The translations under genes and the position numbers were made by a program. From the NCBI GenBank assembly GCA_027475525.1, contig JAMWFC010000049.1, positions 3,146,947-3,210,946 of the forward strand: a stretch of DNA of 64,000 nt, read 5' to 3'. The notes beneath the pieces are model-generated. The model saw nothing but the letters and a program-made list of their open reading frames with translations. It did not search any database and had not been told where the DNA came from. Below, piece after piece: positions 34,280 to 44,695 of the stretch; position 1 is the stretch's first letter; every line of letters starts with the position of its first letter. The stretch is from Macrolepiota albuminosa (Eukaryota; Basidiomycota; Agaricomycetes; Agaricales; Agaricaceae).

Positions 34280-36598
34280 CTAAAAATCCTCCGGGCTCCC
34301 TCCTCCCGACACATCCGCACTCCGCTCCTGCTCCCAGGTCTCCGGCGCTGCTGTGTCTGGAGAGGGGGCTCCGGCTGCATCCTTGGCTGCCAGGAGCTGC
34401 AGGAGTAGCTCTTCCTGCTCCTCCGGGGCTAGGTAACGCACCTCAAGGCCAAGCGGGCAACAGCGTGCAAAGTGACCGGGGGTGCCGCAGCACCGGCACA
34501 GAAGAGGTAGGTTGGCACGCTGGCGGGAGGAGTCCACGTCCGTGGGGCCCCCGGAGGCAGTGTGGGCCCGGCGGAGGGAGCAGGGAGGCTGGGAGGGTGG
34601 AACACAGCTGCTACGGGACGGGGGAGAGGGACCTGAGGATGCGGGGCTGTTGCCCTGGCCGGAGCTTGGCGCAGGCTGCGCTTAAGTTCCATGAGCTGCC
34701 ACTGGTCCTGGGCCACTCGGTACCAGGAGGCGACTTGGTTGTTGGCTGGACGTTCTTCTGCAAGGTTGTCAATACGCTCCATCAGAGTGGATTGGAGCCC
34801 TTCCCGGAAGGTGAGGCAGAGTTGCAGTCCATCGGGGTACCCGGTGATGACGCCAAACTGTGGTTGGGTGCGCTGGACGTATACGTAGTACAACGCCGTC
34901 TCCAGCGCTTGGCGTACGTAGTTGTGAGGAGTCCTGACAGGGTCCCGGTGTGCTCGAGTGGAGGTAGTAAAACGATGCGCTAGATTGTAGCGCTTCGGGG
35001 GCTACCTGGCAGACGGTAAGCGTCGTGGTTTAGGCGAAGATATTGGAGAAAAGACGAGTAGCGCAGCGTATTGTGCCCGTAAGTGGCACCGTAAACGATG
35101 AAGACAAGATAGACGAAGCTAGCGCCCGACTTAGTGACGAAGTCAGAGGAGGCTAGCGTGAGTTGAACGCTAAGTGTAACTGTGAGTTCGAGGGGTTACG
35201 ATTCGTTGTTATATACATGAAAAGTAGCTATTTTATATACAGTGCGCTACCGTGTTTGCCAAGCTACAAGTCCATCTGCGGCGCTACCTCCTAGCGCCTC
35301 TCCTCGTGGTTTACTCTAACGGCGACCTGTCAACGGCGACCTTGTGCACATGGCTGACGGCGACCAACGGCGTTATGACCCACGGCGACCTGCGGTGACT
35401 CTATATTGACTTAGCGTTGTACGAGTCTGCTCACTTTTCTATAACTCCGATTGGCCAGGCCGTTCCGGGGTATGGTCGGAAAATCCTCGACAGACACCGT
35501 GAGCGCTAATGTCAGTGCTACTCATTGTATTAGTTCCTGTCAGGTCCAGATGTCGGATTTAAGTATATCCAGTGCTGCCGTCATTGATCCCTTTAGACTT
35601 CTGATTGAAGTGCCTCATCCAATGGCAGCGCCTGCTGCTGGCTCCTTCTGGAAGTGATCGGGGTTTAGTTATAGTCCTCTCCCGCCGTCGTGTTAGCGCT
35701 ATACGTTATGAGCCTCCTTCGTCCTTGGGCTAGGTGAAAAGAGAGTGCTGAAGGCTTGGTAGCTAGGGGTTAGGATAAATTTCTAAATCCTGTAGTAGTT
35801 TGCCAGAGCTAGAGCTGCTCTATACTCCCAACTAGTCGCCAGAGTCCTGCGTACGTCAAGTGTCGGTTGGCCTATAATGTCCCTTGATGTGCTCAGTCCG
35901 AGTAGAAGCCTATCACCGGCCTGCTCAACTAGTGCCCGGAAGGAGTCAATGTATTTGTCCAGCGAGCGCCTCCCTTGTCCGTATTGATCCCTGTCTCGGA
36001 GGACCAGCGCAGCTGCCTTGGCTGGGTTCCGGGGGAAGAACTTGTCCTGGAACTCCTGCTCAAATGCGGCCCAGTTTGCAAACCCCGCAACGCCTCCAGG
36101 GCGTCGGAAAACCCGCAGTGCGTAGATGGCCGCTCTCCCAGACTTCATGTAGGAGAGAACCCATGTGATTTTCAGGTTGTCCGAGATGAAGTCGTCCCCG
36201 CAGAGCTGGATATAGGTGAGGCACAACTGTAGAAATCATTCTCCGGTCACACGGTTGCCATCGTAGGCATCCGGAATTGCCGGACAGGGGAGGAGCGCAC
36301 GTGGGGTCCCTTGGGTCCTCAGAGGATTCAGAGAGGATGGCTGAACAGCAGGGGGCAGTGCCGCTGCTGGGGTTGCGGTAGCAACCAAGGGAGTGGTGTT
36401 GAGACGCTCTAGGAGTGCCTGGAGGGAGTCGGAGATGGTTTCAGTGGTTTGTCGGAGGGTGGAGAGTTCAGCGGTGTGGTGAGTGAGGGAAGCTTGAGTA
36501 AGCTGCACTTGAGCCTCTAGGTGGAGCAAGCGAGTCCAGGCTTCATCCTGAGGAGCTGTAGCATCCGGAGGAGTGTCTGAAGAGGCAAGCTGAGACAT
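34280..36598 (-). pseudogene. GypB-1 gag, split by LTR-Y
   Basis: Starts at MSQLASSDTPPDA (36598). An in-frame TGA follows VTGE (36236-36238), exactly as in GypB-2. The capsid part LCGDDFISDNLKITWVLSYM and KFFPRNPAKAAALVLRDR reaches VEQAG at 35916, where LTR-Y enters. It resumes at 34840 with YPDGLQLCLTFREG and ends after the zinc knuckle CRCCGTPGHFARCC near 34440-34500, with a frameshift just before the knuckle. Confidence 0.9.
34845..35915. mobile_element. Solo LTR-Y inserted in GypB-1 gag
   Basis: 1071 bp, TGATGACGCC ... GCCTATCA, with 4-bp duplication ccgg (34841-34844 and 35916-35919). The uninterrupted site is visible in GypB-2 gag at about 49538-49552, which proves the exact insertion point. 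Similar ends and the same duplication length suggest kinship with LTR-X. Fragments of the family lie at 44537-44695 and in 46700-47267. No coding capacity. Confidence 0.94.
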
Positions 36599-36693
36599 AG
36601 AAGGTCCAGATGCTTAAAACTGGTGGAGAAGCGGCAGATAGGAGCCAGAGAATTCTTCTGACGGCTATGGGGGGCTTCCAGACCGGAATTAGG

Positions 36694-36704
36694 AGACTTG
36701 TTCT
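36694..36704 (-). other. GypB-1 primer-binding site, self-priming type
   Basis: On the element strand AGAACAAGTCT starts 2 nt after the 5' LTR. Its exact complement AGACTTGTTCT lies inside the LTR (plus-strand agaacaagtct at 36832-36842). No tRNA-like TGG start is present. Confidence 0.75.
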
Positions 36705-36706
36705 GC

Positions 36707-37018
36707 TGTAAGGGCAACCTCCAGAGGTTGCGGCACTATCACACAACTGGCAGAGGGAAATCCAAAGTATATTAGAGCCAGTAACAACAGTACAATCAAT
36801 AACTAATCACCTGGCAGAGGGAAATCCAAAGAGAACAAGTCTAAGGATTCCTCTGCCAGTGCGGCACATCAGTACGGGGGTGGAAGGGCGTGGGAACGAC
36901 TGTACAGTATCCAACGGCTAGCTCCGGGAGGCCGGGAGAACTCCGGGGCACGGGAAATGCTCCGGAGTTCTCTGGAAACTCCAGAAAAGGAAAGACAAGA
37001 ACGAGGAGTCCCCTGACA
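36707..37018 (-). repeat. GypB-1 5' LTR (312-bp class)
   Basis: Lacks the 9 bp present in 30161-30481 and agrees in this with 54169-54480. The flank on the right is ccatc, the reverse complement of the right flank of GypB-2. Confidence 0.95.
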
Positions 37019-37130
37019 CCATCTGGTTAGCATCCTTGACGTTTGTTACAGTTGTGTTTATGGCTGTGAGCACACTACTGTACAGGTGACCAACTAATAA
37101 GCTTTGTGACTCGCGTGCGATGTGCAGCAA
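37019..37130 (-). pseudogene. Fragment of an unknown gene cut by GypB insertion and inversion
   Basis: On the minus strand it reads MLHIARESQSLLVGHLYSSV, then INTTVTNVKDANQM up to the GypB edge. In the pre-inversion order it continues without a stop into 54486 (ETMELESFHIF) and ends at a TAG near 54629. It is probably part of a host gene. I recognise no domain. Confidence 0.4.
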
Positions 37131-38101
37131 TCTCTTGTCCCTTCTACCGCGTAAGCAAACTCGTCGCTACTCAATCATGCGCCACTACAAAACTTCATTA
37201 GAGACGTGGACAATGAAATCACCAAATTGTTAGATGTACATGACTGAAATGGAGACAGCCTTACCCCCGCCTCTTAGCCCTGTATAGTGGCTTGCCGGCG
37301 GTATACATAAAAACCATTCATTCATGGATCAAAAATCTCCTCAGTCGCAGGCTTTGGACGAATTATCCTATGTACGAATTGGATGAAACATTTTCCCTTC
37401 AGAATAAGTGTGGGTCCACCTTAATGATTATTGCGAAGCTAACATCAACCATGGCCCCAGAGATTAACTTTGATGCGCAACTAACCAGCATCTGAACAAT
37501 GCTGTAAAGCAATCTTTACGGTGACTGAAAAGATTGGAGCAGTTCTTCAGCCACGCTCACATTGTCACAGAAGTCAAAGCAGGAGTCCCTTAGAATCAGG
37601 AGAATCAATCTCGCAAGGAAAAATTTATCCCGAAGTACCTTAATCCAATCCAACTTGTCAACAAATAGACAAATAAACACAAACCTATCCTAGACACAAT
37701 CGCCTCTACTCTAGTAGTGCAACGACAGTTTTTCAAAAAAAAATTAGAGCGCGCTTGTTCATGAAGCAGAAGATCTCAGTCCATGAACAACCGTAAAATC
37801 AGCTTGCCCCCCCCCCCGCACTAAAGTAGAAATTATTTCACGTGGAGCACGTGCAGGACTGTAACGGAAGTCTACCCAATAGAGTAGCATTTTGTCACAC
37901 GAGAGTTCGAGCCTCACAGTAGAACTGGTGTAAGTCCTAATATTGTGAAAAGCTGCCTAATACACAATCGACTAGGTCTTTTTATACTATGGTGTAACTG
38001 CGGGTAATTTGATAATCATAACTAATGGGTTAGGTCAGTAATTAAAGGACCTACTGTAATCGGGTGTGACTATCTGTATACCAGTCACGACTCCGCTACC
38101 C
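37131..38101. other. No gene recognised
   Basis: Mixed composition with short open stretches on both strands, none with recognisable motifs. A C12 homopolymer lies at about 37807-37818. Confidence 0.5.
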
Positions 38102-38477
38102 ATGGCTTCACTCCAACGGTTTGTTGATTGCTATCAACACTGTTCTGATCTGTACAAACCACATCCTCTCACTTTGCCCTCCTCAGCTTCCGGTTTACAC
38201 AAGGAAGATGGCTTGCTTGTAAGTCTCTTAATGCAATGCACAAGATGCTAACCTTCACAGTTCTTTATAACAGATTGTCTGGCTCTCTACAGTGTATGTC
38301 CCACTCACTTTTCAACAAGCGTATTCACATGAAGCCCCGCACCATGATGCGTTACTACTGTATTTTGTCATAGTTAAATTTGTAGTTTCTATTGTAAAAC
38401 ACAGCATTATCATGCAGTTCAACAAACTCAAAAAGGAAATTGATGATCTAATGATCACCTTCTTGCCTTTTTTGTAA
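38102..38477 (+). CDS. Candidate small two-exon gene, unknown
   Basis: Exon 1 38102-38218 (MASLQRFVDCYQHCSDLYKP), intron 38219-38273 with GTAAGT donor and AACAG acceptor, exon 2 38274-38477 ending FLPFL-stop. Joined, it is in frame and encodes 106 residues, with a hydrophobic stretch ALLLYFVIVKFVVSIV. The splice sites and length are typical of the fungus, but without any recognised family this may be chance. Confidence 0.3.
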
Positions 38478-38741
38478 TGATGGTCTTGTTTGGACGTGTT
38501 AATGTGGGGGAGAGCATGGGAACTTGTAAAATCTGAATGATAGATCACCTATAAGAGATTACACAGGTTCTTTGCATGAGACAGCTCGGATGAATGGAGC
38601 ACAATCTTGAGTCAATGCAACCAAAAGGGAAAATGGAGATTTCGTGGGGTATGGTTGCCAATTACATATTTGTCTCAGCCTCCCGTCCCTGTTTTGTGTA
38701 CAGGTCCATGAGTTAACCGCTTTTCACTTTGACAGTTTGCT
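38478..38741. other. No gene recognised
   Basis: No motif, repeat or convincing open frame seen between the candidate gene and the MITE. Confidence 0.4.
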
Positions 38742-38743
38742 TA

Positions 38744-38926
38744 CAGCTGTTTTCATAATGATAGACCCCTTCGACTTTGGTTCCTTGTTTAGTTGTTATA
38801 TTAGCTTCTGCCGGGAGGGGATTCCAATTTGAGAGCGCATCTGTATTAGGTAATGTGATTATAGACAGCCAAAACAACTAAACAAGAAGCCAAACTCGAA
38901 GGGGTCTATCGTTATGAAAACAGCTG
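38744..38926. mobile_element. MITE / foldback element with TA duplication
   Basis: Arms of about 55 bp (starting CAGCTGTTTTCATAA at 38744 and ending with its complement at 38926) are inverted with only a few mismatches around a loop of about 70 bp. It is flanked by TA on both sides (38742-38743 and 38927-38928). The 183-bp size, CAG ends and TA duplication fit a non-autonomous Tc1/mariner-type element. It carries no ORF; movement would depend on a transposase elsewhere. Confidence 0.8.
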
Positions 38927-38939
38927 TAAATCACACATC

Positions 38940-40181
38940 TCTATCAGCATACAAAATCTCGTGGAGAAAATGTTCAACTTCTCACGTATTAATTATGATG
39001 CTCTCTATACGCGGCCACTTCTTTGGCACCTCTCATACAACCTCCCCATCCTTACCCAATGTCTCTTTGCGAGGCCGAACTCCGACGGGAGTTCCAAAGG
39101 GTATGTTTTACCAGCTCCCAGATTTTTTCTGCGGCTCACCATCTACCAGCTTCAAGCTCACATTGCTATTCTCCCAAGCTTCTCATTCGAAAGAACGAAA
39201 TTCGAGGAGGATGAACACTTCTACGCCACCTTTCCCAAGGCTCGTCAAGCACCAGACCCTTTTGCACCATGTGCAGAACTTGAAGTCGCTCAATACAAAA
39301 GTTCGATCTATTCCACTTCCAACATTCAAATCAAGTCATGCACTCCAAATCCTATGACTCCAACTGCTCCTTTCACGACCTATACATTGGGTGGTGCACT
39401 CACTGCCTGTTCTATGCCTCCACACAAAGCATCCCAGATATCAGCAGTACCCAAGTCCTCGACACCCCCCATGCTGGTTGTCCACTATAATTATAGTGGT
39501 AGCATGAGTCATGATGTTCACAGTAGTCCGGCTAGTGTTCTTACGGCTGATACTACATTCTTCAACGACCAGGAACATTTTTGTGTCGACCAGGAAGCCT
39601 CTCCAGTAAGTCGACAGTTGTCGTTGGTTTTTCAGACACTGATAGTTAACTAGGCTATTGATAGGGCACAAGCACCGGTGCCGACACTGCATGAGGACAA
39701 TATTTTGTGTACCCTCGAGCTCCTGGCACAGGCATGACAATCGGGGAAGCGCATCCAGAAAGTGCAGGTTCATATGTCCCCAAGAAAACGAATTTCGAAA
39801 AATTCCTACCCATCGACATCCCTGACTTCATCACGCTCCATTATTGACTCGCCGCCCTCTTCACCAGCATCTTCTCACTCTCCTGCTACGCCCAAGGTTG
39901 TCCCTTCCAACACACCTGCCATCCACCTGCATTTCACTGGCGACTGGGAGGAAGACGCGATCACCACTGCCGAATACATTAATTCCGTCAGAAAGACACC
40001 ATCACTGTCGATCCCAGTTCCTACATTGCCGTTACTGCCGATTGAGCCACACATTAATGCAAACCCCATATCTATCCATCGCCGCCACCGCTATTCCCAC
40101 CACCAACGTCTTCATCCTTACTCTCCATTGCCTCCCCGTGCTCACTCTCACTCTCATTCTGACTCTCAGTCGCCTTCCCGC
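38940..40181 (+). pseudogene. 5' part of a Zn2Cys6 protein gene, truncated by LTR-X (extent upstream uncertain)
   Basis: The secure part is the frame from 39762 to 40181 (VPSNTPAIHLHFTGDWEED, TAEYINSVRKTPSLSIPVP, AHSHSHSDSQSPSR), whose last codon abuts the first base of the LTR. The TGA of the LTR end forms its stop. Upstream, 38961-39653 has a 230-codon open frame and overlapping frames that may represent further exons; I could not place introns. It continues in frame at 41151 with KRSKQNASPPTK. The gene is interrupted in its coding region. Confidence 0.55.
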
Positions 40182-41146
40182 TGATGACGCCCAAATTGTG
40201 CTAAGGTGCACTATCACTAGTACAGCTACTTAGTCAATATAGCTTTGGGCGCGCTAAGTATGAGAGAGAGTCCCGGACAGGTCCCAGAGAACGCACAGTA
40301 GGCAAGAGGTTGGTAGTAAGAAAAAGAGGTGATTGGCGCTTATATAAGGCCCAAAATGCGGCAAGAGTATGCTAAAAGTCACCAAGGAAAGGTGCTAAGA
40401 GGCGTGGGAAAGAGTCGCCAAGGAAAGGTGCTAAGAGACACTGTAAAGGGTCACTAAGAGGTGCTAAGTATTAGCACCTAAAAGAGATGATAAAATGACG
40501 TGATTGCTTAGCAGATCTAAGCACAAATTCCTTGCCGTAGTTGCAAGGCACTAAGAGATTGCAGACAGAAAGAGTGAGAGAGAACTAAAGCAGAGTCCCC
40601 TTGCCGACACGGTCAACAAAAGGTAGTCTGTTGCGTAGGGTGACCGAAATGGTGGGATACAATCCCTACTGCCAAATTGATTATGTACTACTAACAAAAA
40701 GTAAGTATTTATATGTAAGTGAATGCCGTGAATTAAACTATATGGTGAAAAAAAGTCCACAATCATGCTGTCAGTCCAAGTCGGCAAGAAGCTAAGCGAC
40801 GTCAGGTGCTAAGGTGAAACTCCAAGCTGTCTGTCATAAAATACTTCATCATTCCTGCTGCCACCGGCTAAGAGCATCATGGGTGCCAAGTGTCTGTGTC
40901 CGTGTACGGCCCTGCAGGGTGAGTGGCAAGGTGCGGCAAGGTGTCAAGAGGAGTGCTAAGAATAGATGGTGCCATAAAGAGTGGTTCTGGAGTAATTAGA
41001 GGCTCCAGCTGCGAGTTATTAACATAAAAATATGCAAAAATTAGCCCCTGGAGCACTAAGATGTGCCGCTCCTGGTAGTCCCAGTGTGCCAATGTGAGGT
41101 GCTTGTGTTGGTGCTATCCGTGGTTATCTATAATGAGAGCTCATCA
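40182..41146. mobile_element. Solo LTR-X copy 2, inserted in a Zn2Cys6 gene
   Basis: 965 bp, TGATGACGCCC ... AGCTCATCA. The flanks are ccgc (40178-40181) and ccac (41147-41150), a 4-bp duplication with one CpG-type change. It aligns with the three pieces of LTR-X copy 1. Its first three bases act as the stop codon of the host exon. Confidence 0.88.
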
Positions 41147-41150
41147 CCAC

Positions 41151-41580
41151 AAGCGTTCGAAACAAAACGCGTCGCCACCGACCAAGATTTTGAGAGACAA
41201 AAATGGCAAGCTGATCATGGCTTGCTATTTTTGTAGAGGCCGGAAGATCATGTGCAGGCCACCACCGAAGGGAAGTAATGATCCCACTTGCAAGTAAGTG
41301 TATTGTGACTCTAATGGTGTGCTTGATCTGTTTTACTCATTTACTCATCAGGCAGTGTGCGCATTGTGGGCTGGATTGTCAATATCCGACTATTGACCGA
41401 TGTGGAATGCACAAGAAGTCTGTTGTTGATGCTCATGACATAACATCTGAAGCTTCTTCTTCTCCATTGGGTAATATCACGCGGAAAATGGTGGCTCTTG
41501 AACATGTGAAGATTAGCAAGGGTGTTGCGATGTCAGATTACTCAGATGAGTCGGGATCTGATTGCGACGGCGACAACTAA
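41151..41580 (+). pseudogene. 3' part of the Zn2Cys6 protein gene, with DNA-binding domain
   Basis: Exon 41151-41293 encodes KRSKQNASPPTKILRDKNGK followed by the zinc cluster. Intron 41294-41351 (58 bp, GTAAGT ... CATCAG) lies between the fourth and fifth cysteines. The second exon ends at the stop 41580. The cysteine spacing is C-X2-C-X6-C-X11-C-X2-C-X6-C (starting ACYFCRGRKIMC), a complete fungal Zn2Cys6 binuclear cluster, a nuclear DNA-binding module of fungal transcription factors. A short acidic tail ends DESGSDCDGDN. The start of the gene lies across LTR-X, so the present locus could yield only a truncated product. Similar proteins are common in agaricomycetes. Confidence 0.85.
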
Positions 41581-43457
41581 TATGTTCCTGCCCAGTTTCA
41601 ATTGTCTATGGTCTCTTTCTATATTCGTTTGAAGCTCGTGTTCCAATGTCTGTCCGGAATTTCTTGTGTGATCAAGTTAAACTTCACTGATCTCTCATCG
41701 ATACCTCAGCATGCTATCTTCAATTGCTGTCCTCTTGCTTTGCTTTCTGTCTACTACTCTCTGTACATATTGTCCTTGATGTCGGTACCTAATTCCCCCT
41801 AATTGTTATGTAAACTGTCTTCCTTGGGATTCAATGTACATAGTCTTCTTGATTGTCTCTTCTGGTTGGCAATCATACAAGAGGCGTGCAAACTTCTCAG
41901 GAATGTCACCTCGCTGCCGAAATGATTAAATCGAGTTCCACGCTCTTGCTTGAAGCCATATGAACGGTTCCGGGATCATTCTTTTTTTTCTTGGAGCCTC
42001 GGCGTTATCGTTAATCAGATTAGTTTTTTTTTTATCTAAAAAAAAATTCCTGTTGTATCGTCATCCTACGACGCTATTTTGAGCTGAGGAACCTCCGGCC
42101 CCTTTCCCCAAAATGCAGAAACAAAGAGTACCTTAAAGATTAAGTAGATGTTAACACGTCTGTCTCACTCGAGGCAGACAACAAGAATAAGAAAAGAGTT
42201 CTAAAAAGTCCCCAATATACCCTAGAAAATGCTGAAACCTGTAAGCATTTGTCTTGTTCAATTGGCTGGGATTAAGCATTGAGTTCTCTATACATACTTG
42301 GAGCCCTAACCGAACGAAGTGAGGTTAGGGTGGAGGCTTAGTTGGGGGGGGGGGGTTTGCCCCCAACAAGCTACGAAATTCATGCCAAAGGCACAAATCA
42401 TAGAATCATAGCTCATCTATAGTATATGCAACGACTTTTGTGGGAATTTGATGTAATTAGTAAGGCTGAAAAAGGCTGACCAAGAACCTTCCTTTTAGCA
42501 TAATAACATAAAGTGTTAGCTTAACTTTTGTACTTGGAGTATAAAAATTGATGTATATAGATTTTAAACTTCAATATCAATATATTTACTATATTTGGAC
42601 ATCTTCTGAAGGTGTCCAGATGAGAAATGGCCAAACACGATTTAGTGGACACCAGTTTTCATGCCTCGTATGTTCTTTGACCACACATGACCAAACAAAC
42701 TCTAATTTCACCATTGTAGTGAGAAGACACTACAACCAAAGTAAGTGTTGATCTGTTGCTATGAGTAATTGTGGAACAGATAAAGGATTGTTGAAACATG
42801 TTTGAAACTGGTGAGGGCAGGGAGATTAAAGAAGAATCTGATGTGGAGGTTTGTAGGAGGATATTAGGAAATGATAGAAGAGAAACTGCATAGAATGCTG
42901 AACCAGAGGAGGTGAGAGTTTTTATATAATTTTTAATAATTTGTTGATGGATAGATTGAGGTAAGAAAGCATCTGAGCCTGCAGGAGAGTAGTATGGAAG
43001 AATAGGAATAATATTGGCAAGCCAGGAGAGAAGTGTTTGCCAGTTATTTGCAAAAGAAGTGGAAGGGAAAGAAAGGATTTTATATGTTAATGAAATATGA
43101 AGTAGACAAAGAAAAGTCCCCTACCTCACAGGAATTTATTAAGCATGTCCAATTGCTGAGGGTAATGTTGGCCATAATGCAGAACAGCAGGGAGATATGA
43201 TTAAGATCTTGACAGAGTTTGTTTAGAGCTGCAGCATAGTTAAGTAGAGTGATTGAGAAAAGATCAAGTCTGTATAGAGAAGAGAAAAGAGTAAGAAGAG
43301 AAGACTAAAAATGAAAAGGAAAGCCAAGATAGCCATGAATCATTTTTGCTACTAAATGGTCAAGCTTTTGAGCTAGAGAGAGGGGAGAGGGGCTGCATGG
43401 CAAGGCATGGTCAAATTTTTGAGAATAAACATTGTAGTAGTATTTGGGCAAGAATAG
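41581..43457. other. Intergenic, AT-rich, no gene recognised
   Basis: The 3' flank of the Zn2Cys6 gene, then T-runs near 41983 and 42025, a G13 tract at about 42344-42356 beside cccc on the other arm, and short open stretches only. I find no repeat family shared with the rest of the window. Confidence 0.5.
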
Positions 43458-43790
43458 TCAAAGTGAAGGGTTTTTTTTCAAATATGGAAAGGTGAATGCA
43501 GATATTATATTGATATGCAGAAAGTGAAGATCAGGGCAATTGATTGGAACTTCAAGGACATAGTCACAAATAATTGTTACTAAGTTCCAATGGGTAATCA
43601 AACTTGATGGGTTGTTTTTAGAGACTGAAGGAATCAAGTCCATTGGTTTACCAGCAGGAGTTAGATCTGTATTGAAAATATAAAGTTGGGTTTTCTCCCA
43701 GGCTGTTTTCCTATGAGGTTTGAAACACATCTGCCAATCTTGCATTTTTGCAGAGGCTGGACCATGTAGTTCCAAACAAAAGAGAGTCAT
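43458..43790 (-). pseudogene. Remnant ORF, unknown repeated protein
   Basis: 110 open codons including KPHRKTAWEKTQLYIFNTDL and NPSSLITHWNLVTIICDYV. The surrounding DNA is A/T-rich and has lost CpG, so it looks like a decayed copy of a coding repeat. No domain recognised. Confidence 0.35.
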
Positions 43791-43887
43791 CCATTGCTTC
43801 CAGAATGGATAGGGTTAGGGATTGGTGGTTAGCCATAGTGTGAGGTCATCCAATGCATTTCTGGTGGCGTTATGTCAACAAAAGAAA

Positions 43888-44231
43888 CCAATGTCAGCGC
43901 CATCTTGGACTGTTAGGGTATGGAAGTGTAAACAAGTTATAGGCAAACGGACCCCGGGCCGGCTCGTGGTTGCCTTATTAAGGCAACCTTGGGCCTGGGC
44001 GAAGTATTGTATATTATTGCTATAACTAATATACATTGGGCTGTGGAGGGAGGGCTGCTCGAAAAATACAGCGCAGACCCTACGTGACTAGGAGGAAGAT
44101 CACTGCTAAGTTAACGGCTCTATCCTCCGAAATATTATGCTTACCTGGGAGGAAGATCACTGAGATGAGGAACCTTGCAGGTCTCAAATTGGTCGTGATC
44201 TCCTCCCAGGTCACCTGATCATCACTTCAGG
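43888..44231. repeat. Terminal remnant of the DIRS-like element
   Basis: 43888-44020 matches the left end block of the DIRS-like element (55337-55474: ccaatgtcagcgcc, gttagggtatggaag, ggcctgggc). 44058-44231 matches the reverse complement of its right end block (59618-59777: cagaccctacgtgac, gatcactgctaag). The two blocks are directly joined here with no coding interior. Confidence 0.8.
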
Positions 44232-44536
44232 GGACAAGTGGCTTGTCATGCATGCAGATATCAGGGACAGGAGACTACAGTGCTGGTGCATGTATAACTT
44301 ATGTTGATTTTTGACTCGTGTTTAAGCATTGGCAGAACTGACTACTGTTTGATATGTATGTCGTCACGTTTAAGAAAAAGCCCAATACAGGGAAGGTTGT
44401 CGTTGCTTGGCAGCTTCTGCAGTAAATAGCCTAGAAAGACTTAGGGCCTGGCAGCTGATAGACAATGGGAAGCCAGGAGGAGCCTTATCTGACCCTCACA
44501 CACAATCCAAAACTGGAAGCACTGAGACAAGTCCAT
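44232..44536. other. No gene recognised
   Basis: 305 bases between the DIRS remnant and the LTR-Y fragment without recognisable motif. Confidence 0.4.
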
Positions 44537-44695
44537 TGATGATGCCAACTGTGGTTGGGTGCACTGTTTGCTACATCTCAAGATGTCATCTCCAGCACTT
44601 GGTGTAAGGGCGTGAGAGTTGGGGCAGGGGTCCTGGTGTGCTTGAGTAAGATAGCTAAGTTGGTGTGCTAGAGTTGAGCACTTTGGACCCTAACC
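44537..44695. repeat. LTR-Y 5' fragment
   Basis: tgatgatgccaactgtggttgggtg matches the start of LTR-Y at 34845, and the similarity continues through tcctggtgtgcttgag and gtgtgctaga. It is cut by the GypB-3 LTR at 44696. Confidence 0.7.

Larger units (their letters stand above)
30161..37018 (-). mobile_element. GypB-1, gypsy chromovirus, chimeric by inversion, with LTR-Y inserted
   Basis: LTRs 30161-30481 (321 bp) and 36707-37018 (312 bp) bound gag and pol on the minus strand. The flanks do not match each other (gaaag left, ccatc right) but are the reverse complements of the flanks of GypB-2, and the LTR length classes are also mixed. It carries a 1071-bp LTR-Y in gag, a 142-bp RNase H deletion and a deletion of about 51 bp before integrase relative to GypB-2. 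It is not functional. Confidence 0.95.

Noticed and set aside
30156..37023. GypB-1 as an insertion lacking a target duplication
   Set aside because: The missing duplication is explained better by the inversion, because the flanks and LTR classes match those of GypB-2 crosswise.
37807..37818. C homopolymer as a retroelement polypurine tract
   Set aside because: No LTR edge or coding remnant adjoins it.
43800..43830. ttaggg-like motifs as telomeric repeat
   Set aside because: Only single or double units (also near 42320 and 59905); no array.
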